Assembly: GCF_009569385.1 (NCBI RefSeq)
Contig: NZ_WBOF01000001.1
Span: forward strand, 3,358,001-3,422,000
DNA length: 64,000 nucleotides
Direction of reading: 5' to 3'
Origin: Streptomyces kaniharaensis
GTDB taxonomy: Bacteria; Actinomycetota; Actinomycetes; Streptomycetales; Streptomycetaceae
Made by a program: the position numbers and the translations under genes. The notes beneath the pieces were generated by a model. That model worked only from the letters and a program-made list of their open reading frames with translations. It had not been told where the DNA came from and ran no database searches. This document shows, piece by piece, positions 59,543 to 64,000 of the stretch (position 1 is its first letter; every line of letters begins with the position of its first letter).

Positions 59543-59995
59543 GTGGCTGTACTTTCCGGCGGCGGCCCCGATATCTTCGCGCCGCTCGTCCGATCCTCCC
59601 GCACGATCCCCGAACGGAATCCCTTGCAAGACCAGGTTGCCGCCGGCCTCGTGGGCCTGCTCCTCGACAGCATCCAAGTCCTCGTTCCCCTGGTGGGAGC
59701 CGTCGTGGCCGCCGTGGCCATCCGCCGCAGAGGACGCAATGCCCGACTGGCCCTCGCGGGGTGCCTGGTCATGCTGCCGGGGCCGATCGTCTCCGTTCTC
59801 GTCCCGGCGCTGGGCTGGGAAACCATCATCCGCGTGTTCGGGCCCTTCATGGCGAACAATGTGCTGTCCGCGATCGCCCTCCCCTTCCACCTGGTCGGGT
59901 TCGGCCTTCTGCTCGCCGGAGCACTGGCCGCACCCACCCCGCAGACCCCGGCCGCCGCGAGCCAGCCGGTCGAGGACACCGCCGCGACGGTCTGA
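59543..59995 (+). CDS. Small membrane protein of unknown function
   Basis: A 150-residue protein with three likely helices (about 33-60, 70-90, 102-132): LVGLLLDSIQVLVPLVGAVV, ALAGCLVMLPGPIVSVLVPA and FHLVGFGLLLAGALAA. No family recognised. GTG 59543 is the longest start; TTG 59624 (124 aa, CGGAA upstream) may be the true one because conserved-looking helices start there. The upstream 150 bp are less GC-rich than the surroundings. Confidence 0.5.
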   Translation: MAVLSGGGPDIFAPLVRSSRTIPERNPLQDQVAAGLVGLLLDSIQVLVPLVGAVVAAVAIRRRGRNARLALAGCLVMLPGPIVSVLVPALGWETIIRVFGPFMANNVLSAIALPFHLVGFGLLLAGALAAPTPQTPAAASQPVEDTAATV

Positions 59996-60017
59996 CCACG
60001 GGACGGGGCCGCTGCCG

Positions 60018-60656
60018 CTACTTCGCGCGCATCAGAAGATGGCCCCGCCGGTACCGTTCGCCCTCGCCCGGTTCGCGCAGCATCCGTCCGACCTCGGCGA
60101 ACCCGGCCTCGCCCGCCAGGTCGGCCAGACCGTCGATCGGCCACCGGTAGGCCGTCGCCACCTTGTGGTCGAAGGCCGTCACCGGCGCGCCCTCGGACTC
60201 GAAGAAGCCGAGGAGGACGTGGCCGCCCGGGGCCAGCACCCGGCGGAACTCGGCGAGGTACGACGGGATCAGCTCCGGCGGGGTGTGGATGAGCGAGTAC
60301 CAGGACACGACGCCGCCCAGCTCGCCGTCGGCCACGTTCAGCGCGTCCATCGAACCCACGTCGAACCGCAGGCCCGGGTAGGTCTCGCGGGCGATCTCGA
60401 CCAGCGCGGGCGACAGGTCGACACCGAAGACGTCCAGCCCCATGTCCCGCAGGTACGCCGACACGTACCCGGGCCCGCACCCGAGATCCGCGACCGGACC
60501 GGCGCCGGCCGCCCGCACGAGCTCGGCGAACGCCGTGACCACCGAGCGGTCCAACGGCAGACGGGCGAGGCCGTCCCGGACGAACTCGGCGTAGCGGACG
60601 GCGATGGCGTCGTACGCGGCGGCGGTGGACATCTGATGTGACGAGAGTTCAGGCAC
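60018..60656 (-). CDS. Class I SAM-dependent methyltransferase
   Basis: A 212-residue Rossmann-fold methyltransferase. Motif I is VADLGCGPGYVSAYLRDMGL; then DVFGVDLSPALVEIARETYP, motif IV VVSWYSLIHTPP and LAPGGHVLLGFFESEG (motif VI). The substrate cannot be told from sequence. GTG 60656 is used; ATG 60632 is possible, and neither has a good ribosome site. Convergent with the small membrane protein gene, divergent from the DUF3052 gene. Confidence 0.88.
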   Translation of the reverse strand: MPELSSHQMSTAAAYDAIAVRYAEFVRDGLARLPLDRSVVTAFAELVRAAGAGPVADLGCGPGYVSAYLRDMGLDVFGVDLSPALVEIARETYPGLRFDVGSMDALNVADGELGGVVSWYSLIHTPPELIPSYLAEFRRVLAPGGHVLLGFFESEGAPVTAFDHKVATAYRWPIDGLADLAGEAGFAEVGRMLREPGEGERYRRGHLLMRAK

Positions 60657-60859
60657 GGGGGACGACCTTAGACCACCGCGCGCCGTCGCGGAGGGCCTTG
60701 CGGGAACGGCACCGGGAGCCGCGACTCGCCCGTTCAGGTGAGTGGCGGGCAGGCGGCCTCTGCGTGGCGCGGAGCCTCCCCCGGCCCGCCACCGTCCGTG
60801 TCTGGTTGGCTACTCGGGTGCGGGGCGATCGGCGCCTCCGGACCGAAGGAAACACCGCC

Positions 60860-61273
60860 ATGGCGACATCAGAGGAAGAGCGCACCAACCCCGCCGCCCG
60901 GCTCGGCTTCGAGCCCGGGCAGGTCGTCCAGGAGATCGGCTTCGACGACGACGTCGACCACGACCTCCGCGAGGGCATCGAGGCGATCACCGGTCAGGAC
61001 CTCGTCGACGAGGATTTCGAGGACGTGGCCGACGCCGTCCTCCTCTGGTTCCGCGAGGACGACGGCGACCTCACCGACGCGCTGGTGGACGCCCTCGGCT
61101 TCCTCGACGCGGGCGGCACGATCTGGCTGCTCACCCCCAAGAGCGGCCGGGGCGGCTACATCGAGCCCGGCGACGTCCAGGATTCCGCTCAGGCGGCCGG
61201 CCTCTCCCACGCGCGGTCCGTCAGCGTCGCCCCGGACTGGAACGGCACCCGCCTCGCGGCCTCCCGCCTGTAG
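60860..61273 (+). CDS. DUF3052 domain protein
   Basis: A 137-residue acidic protein with the DUF3052 pattern NPAARLGFEPGQVVQEIGFD, DDGDLTDALVDALGFLDAGG and GGYIEPGDVQDSAQAAGLSH. This actinobacterial family is widely conserved; its biochemical role is unknown to me. ATG 60860 has GAAGGA upstream. The second intergenic hairpin repeat starts 11 bp after its stop. Confidence 0.9.
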   Translation: MATSEEERTNPAARLGFEPGQVVQEIGFDDDVDHDLREGIEAITGQDLVDEDFEDVADAVLLWFREDDGDLTDALVDALGFLDAGGTIWLLTPKSGRGGYIEPGDVQDSAQAAGLSHARSVSVAPDWNGTRLAASRL

Positions 61274-61283
61274 CCCCCGTGAG

Positions 61284-61310
61284 CAGGAAGTCGGTCCGTC
61301 CGACTTCCTG
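61284..61310. repeat. Intergenic palindromic repeat, copy 2
   Basis: CAGGAAGTCGG at 61284-61294 and CCGACTTCCTG at 61300-61310, 5-nt loop TCCGT. The stem is identical to that at 59374-59400; flanking bases differ. Confidence 0.8.
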
Positions 61311-61431
61311 CGCCGCCCTCGGCGGGCGACCGTCGCCGTCCGGGGCCGGGCCCGGTCGGATCCTCGTCCCGTTGTGTGTGCGGGATAGCCTCGTCCGCGC
61401 ACATCGGAGACAGCGCGACGGGGGACCGGAC

Positions 61432-63336
61432 ATGCAGCACACGGACGACGGCGACGAGCGGCTGGCGGCCGAGGGGGAGGTGGCGGTCGCCCGGCTGGCG
61501 ATCGACTCCGGCGAGCTCCCGCACGCCGCCGACCACCTGGCCGACGCGATCGTCGGCGACCCGCAACTGCCCGAACTGCACGAAGCGCTGGCCGAACTCT
61601 GCGCCGCCGTCGGCGGACCGGCCGCGGCCCGCGAACTGTTCCCGCTCGACGGCGAGGTCTACCTGGGCACCGTCGTCTGCCGGGCCCACGTCGAGGCTGC
61701 CGCCGGCGACTGGGACACGGCGATCGGCCTGCTCGCCTCGGCCATCCAGTACGAGCCCGTCAGACCCTGGGCCCACGCCGCCTGGCTCGCCCGCGAGGAC
61801 CTGCCCGGCCTCGTCGACCCGGACGCCGTCGCCCAGGCCGTCGCCCGCGCCGCCGGCGTGCTGCCCGACCCGCTGCCCGCCGAACTCGCGTCCGCCGTCC
61901 AGCCGTTCGAGGACTTCGTGCAGGCCGTCGTCGCCCGCCACCCCGACCATCCGCTGCTCCTCGTGATGGCCTCCGGCCTCACCCGGCGCCTCGGCGCCAC
62001 CGCGCGCGCCGTCGAACTCGCCGAACACGCCCAGCGATTGGCCCCCGGCTACATGCCGTCCGTCATGCTCGGCAACGCCCTGCGCGCCGACGGCCGGCCC
62101 GAACAGGCCCTCGCCGTCTGGGAGGCCGAACTCCGCCGCGTCGCACCGGCGAACGACAACGACAGCAGCTACCTCGCCGTCGACGTCGCCGAGCTGTACG
62201 GCTTCCTCGGCCGTCCCGCCGACGGCCTGCCCTGGCTGGAGCGCGTCCTCGCGACCGAACCCGACCACCCCAAGGCCGCCCCGGCGATCCACGGGCTGCG
62301 CCACGCCGTCGACGGCAGCACCGCCCACCTGCTCGCCCTCGCCGACCACCACCGCGCCCACCCCGACCACGACTACGCCCAGGACCTCCTCGAACGGCTC
62401 AGCCACCGGGAACCCTGGCTCGGCCTGCTGCCCGGCGCCACCGAGGCCACCGTCAACGTGCTCCACCAGGTCCTCGCCTCGCCCGACACCACCCGGGACT
62501 CGGAGATCGACTGCACCGTCACCGCCCTCGAACCGCCCAGCTCCCAGCTGGCCCTCCACCTCGCGCTCCCGCGCTCCACCGTCGGCTACCAGTCCGTCCG
62601 CGAGCCCGACCCGCGCCGCCCGCTGCGCGAACCCGGTGAACCCGCCACCCGCGTGTGGGCCTGGGACGGCACCGACCCGCGCCCCGCCGTCGCCCCGCCC
62701 GCCCCCGAGAGCGCCGACCTCGTCCGGGCCACCGCCGAGATCGTCTGGCCGACCATCCCGGCCGCCTACGACCATGCCGTCCGCCTCGCCGGGCTGCCGC
62801 TCGACGACCTCGTCGGCGTCCTCGCCCACCCGCCCGCACCGCGCGAGGACGACCTCGGCCGGGCGCTGCTCGCCCACCAGCCCGAACTGTGGGTGCGCGC
62901 CGTCCAGACCTTCGCCTGCCTCGGCATCGCCCACCACCGCACCGACCAGCCGTGGCAGGACTCGGACCGCCGCCGGGTGCTGGTCGACCTGCTGCTCGGG
63001 CCCGAGGACTGGGTCGTCGAGGCGGCCGGCTTGGCGCTCGTCGCGATCGGCTGGACGCACCCCGAGACGCGCGCGGACATCGCCGCACAGCTCCGGCTCC
63101 GGCTCCGCTACTGCGCCGACGCGCGGCGCACGCGGGTGGTGACGATCCTGCGTTCGGTGGGCCGCCTGGCCCTCGCGGCGCCGTGGCTTCCGTCCGCCGA
63201 TCTCGCCCTCGCCCAGGCGGTCATCCGCGCCGACGAGGCCGCGGACGCCCCGGACCCGGACCCGGACCCGGAGCCCGAACCCGAGCCCCAGCCCCAGCGC
63301 CCCGGGTTCCTCCGGAGACTGCTCGGACGCGGCTGA
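61432..63336 (+). CDS. Large helical-repeat protein (TPR/HEAT-like), function unknown
   Basis: A 634-residue soluble protein. The N-terminal half (1 to about 340) has TPR-like helical pairs (AVARLAIDSGELPHAADHLA, ADGRPEQALAVWEAELRRVA, GRPADGLPWLERVLATEPDH). The C-terminal half has HEAT-like helices (LVDLLLGPEDWVVEAAGLAL, TRADIAAQLRLRLRY). The tail is an acidic DPDPDPEPEPEPQPQ run followed by a basic GFLRRLLGRG end that might touch a membrane or partner. ATG 61432 has GGGGGA upstream. No catalytic motif is seen. Confidence 0.75.
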   Translation: MQHTDDGDERLAAEGEVAVARLAIDSGELPHAADHLADAIVGDPQLPELHEALAELCAAVGGPAAARELFPLDGEVYLGTVVCRAHVEAAAGDWDTAIGLLASAIQYEPVRPWAHAAWLAREDLPGLVDPDAVAQAVARAAGVLPDPLPAELASAVQPFEDFVQAVVARHPDHPLLLVMASGLTRRLGATARAVELAEHAQRLAPGYMPSVMLGNALRADGRPEQALAVWEAELRRVAPANDNDSSYLAVDVAELYGFLGRPADGLPWLERVLATEPDHPKAAPAIHGLRHAVDGSTAHLLALADHHRAHPDHDYAQDLLERLSHREPWLGLLPGATEATVNVLHQVLASPDTTRDSEIDCTVTALEPPSSQLALHLALPRSTVGYQSVREPDPRRPLREPGEPATRVWAWDGTDPRPAVAPPAPESADLVRATAEIVWPTIPAAYDHAVRLAGLPLDDLVGVLAHPPAPREDDLGRALLAHQPELWVRAVQTFACLGIAHHRTDQPWQDSDRRRVLVDLLLGPEDWVVEAAGLALVAIGWTHPETRADIAAQLRLRLRYCADARRTRVVTILRSVGRLALAAPWLPSADLALAQAVIRADEAADAPDPDPDPEPEPEPQPQRPGFLRRLLGRG

Positions 63337-63347
63337 CGCCGCCGCCG

Positions 63348-63545
63348 TTACCCGACGCCCGGGAGCGGGTCCTGCTCGACGTCGTGGCGCGGCACGCGCT
63401 CGGCCGGGTCGCGGCACTCCGGGCCGAGCCGCAGGATGCGGGACTCCGGGTCGTGCAGCGGCCGGTGGCAGCGGCGGCAGGTGACACGGAGGCGGACGGC
63501 CTCCGGGGTGTCCGTCCCGGGCAGCGGATCGTCGGTGCTGGTCAT
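63348..63545 (-). CDS. DUF6011-type zinc-ribbon-like small protein
   Basis: A 65-residue protein with CRRCHRPLHDPESRILRLGP followed by ECR, a Cys-x2-Cys...Cys arrangement typical of DUF6011, a short family found in actinobacteria and phages. No ribosome site precedes ATG 63545, but a -10-like TACCGT ends about 6 bp upstream on that strand, so the mRNA may be leaderless. It lies tail-to-tail with the helical-repeat gene (11-bp gap). Confidence 0.7.
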   Translation of the reverse strand: MTSTDDPLPGTDTPEAVRLRVTCRRCHRPLHDPESRILRLGPECRDPAERVPRHDVEQDPLPGVG

Positions 63546-63767
63546 GGGGAGACGGTAGCCGGGCGGCGGCCGTGCAAAACCCCTGGTCGGCCGTCCGACC
63601 GTGCCCTCGCCGAGTCCGTCCGCGAGTCCTGAACGGAGGCCCTGAGCGCCCGGGAAGTCCAGCATTCAAGCAATGTCATGACCAAACTGCGGAAACGGAG
63701 ATGACATCGGGCCCTTCCGCCCGCTACCGTCACCTCGACATACGTGCGCGCGGAGGGCAGGCGGCTC

Positions 63768-64000
63768 ATGCCGGACACAACCAAGCAGGAGAGCGGCCGA
63801 GGCCTCTGGTACGGGGCCTCGGCCTACGGCATCTGGGGGCTCTTCCCGCTGTTCTGGCCGCTGCTGGAGCCCGGTGCCGCCGACGACATCCTGGCCAACC
63901 GGATGGTCTGGTCGCTGGTCGCGGTGGTGCTGCTGCTGATCGCCCAGCGGCACTGGGGCTGGATACGCCCGCTGCTGCGCCAGCCCCGCCGGATCGCGAT
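63768..64000 (+). CDS. rarD: RarD-type EamA permease (N-terminal part, cut by window edge)
   Basis: The first 77 codons of a DMT permease. RGLWYGASAYGIWGLFPLFW and ILANRMVWSLVAVVLLLIAQ match the RarD subgroup (chloramphenicol-sensitive protein homologues), presumed small-molecule exporters. ATG 63768 has GGAGGG about 11 nt upstream. The rest lies beyond the window. Confidence 0.85.
   Translation, partial: MPDTTKQESGRGLWYGASAYGIWGLFPLFWPLLEPGAADDILANRMVWSLVAVVLLLIAQRHWGWIRPLLRQPRRIA

Overview
This 64-kb window is a core chromosomal segment from a high-GC actinomycete of the family Streptomycetaceae (Streptomyces or Kitasatospora; the sequence alone does not separate them for me). The signs are very high GC at third codon positions, frequent GTG and TTG starts, many ATGA/GTGA stop-start overlaps, futalosine-pathway menaquinone genes, a 14-gene nuoA-N operon, and typical Streptomyces regulators (an Xre/DUF397 pair, HATPase proteins, ECF sigma, TetR, LacI). 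I found no rRNA, tRNA, CRISPR array, insertion sequence or prophage.

Left part (1-13.8 kb): housekeeping and small-molecule handling. It holds a truncated ABC substrate-binding lipoprotein carrying a TTA (bldA-type) codon, a small conserved protein, purU, an ECF sigma factor coupled to an unusual zinc-finger/maleylpyruvate-isomerase-like anti-sigma factor, and a stand-alone HATPase. After these come a GlxA-type regulator divergent from an MFS pump, a GNAT enzyme, a small membrane protein, a LacI regulator, another MFS pump with a perfect 16-bp palindrome upstream, a dicarboxylate symporter and a secreted ricin-type lectin built from three near-identical repeats.

Middle part (13.9-51.4 kb): respiration. 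Four menaquinone enzymes or likely enzymes (mqnA, mqnC, menG/ubiE and a geranylgeranyl-reductase-type flavoprotein) lead up to the complete NADH dehydrogenase I operon nuoA-N. A polyprenyl diphosphate synthase, probably for the quinone side chain, follows nuo. Next are an orphan NarL-type regulator and a two-subunit 2-oxoacid:ferredoxin oxidoreductase (korAB). The nuo promoter region carries a Rex-like operator, which fits NADH/NAD+ control of the dehydrogenase that reduces the quinone made by the neighbouring genes. Between mqnC and nuo sit a cyclophilin, a TetR/acetyltransferase pair sharing a clear operator, a DMT exporter and a two-component system.

Right part (51.4-64 kb): cell envelope and development-type regulation. 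It has a LytR-CpsA-Psr protein coupled to a small membrane protein, a TetR regulator with a nearby 18-bp palindrome, a lipoprotein and a thioesterase. A WhiJ/AbaA-type cassette follows (Xre regulator plus DUF397 protein, divergent from an HATPase and three small unknown proteins). The last genes are a methyltransferase, a DUF3052 protein, a large repeat-fold protein, a DUF6011 protein and the start of a RarD-type permease.

Two cross-cutting features stand out. The first is a set of 13-15-bp minisatellites, several with a 15-bp period, some of which extend protein tails or linkers. The second is a pair of near-identical intergenic hairpins (59.4 and 61.3 kb) that look like a dispersed palindromic repeat. 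I see no certain new biological system. The best candidates for a second look are the structured leader of the cold-shock gene, the expanded WhiJ-like cassette, the minisatellite-tailed TetR and the fused anti-sigma factor.
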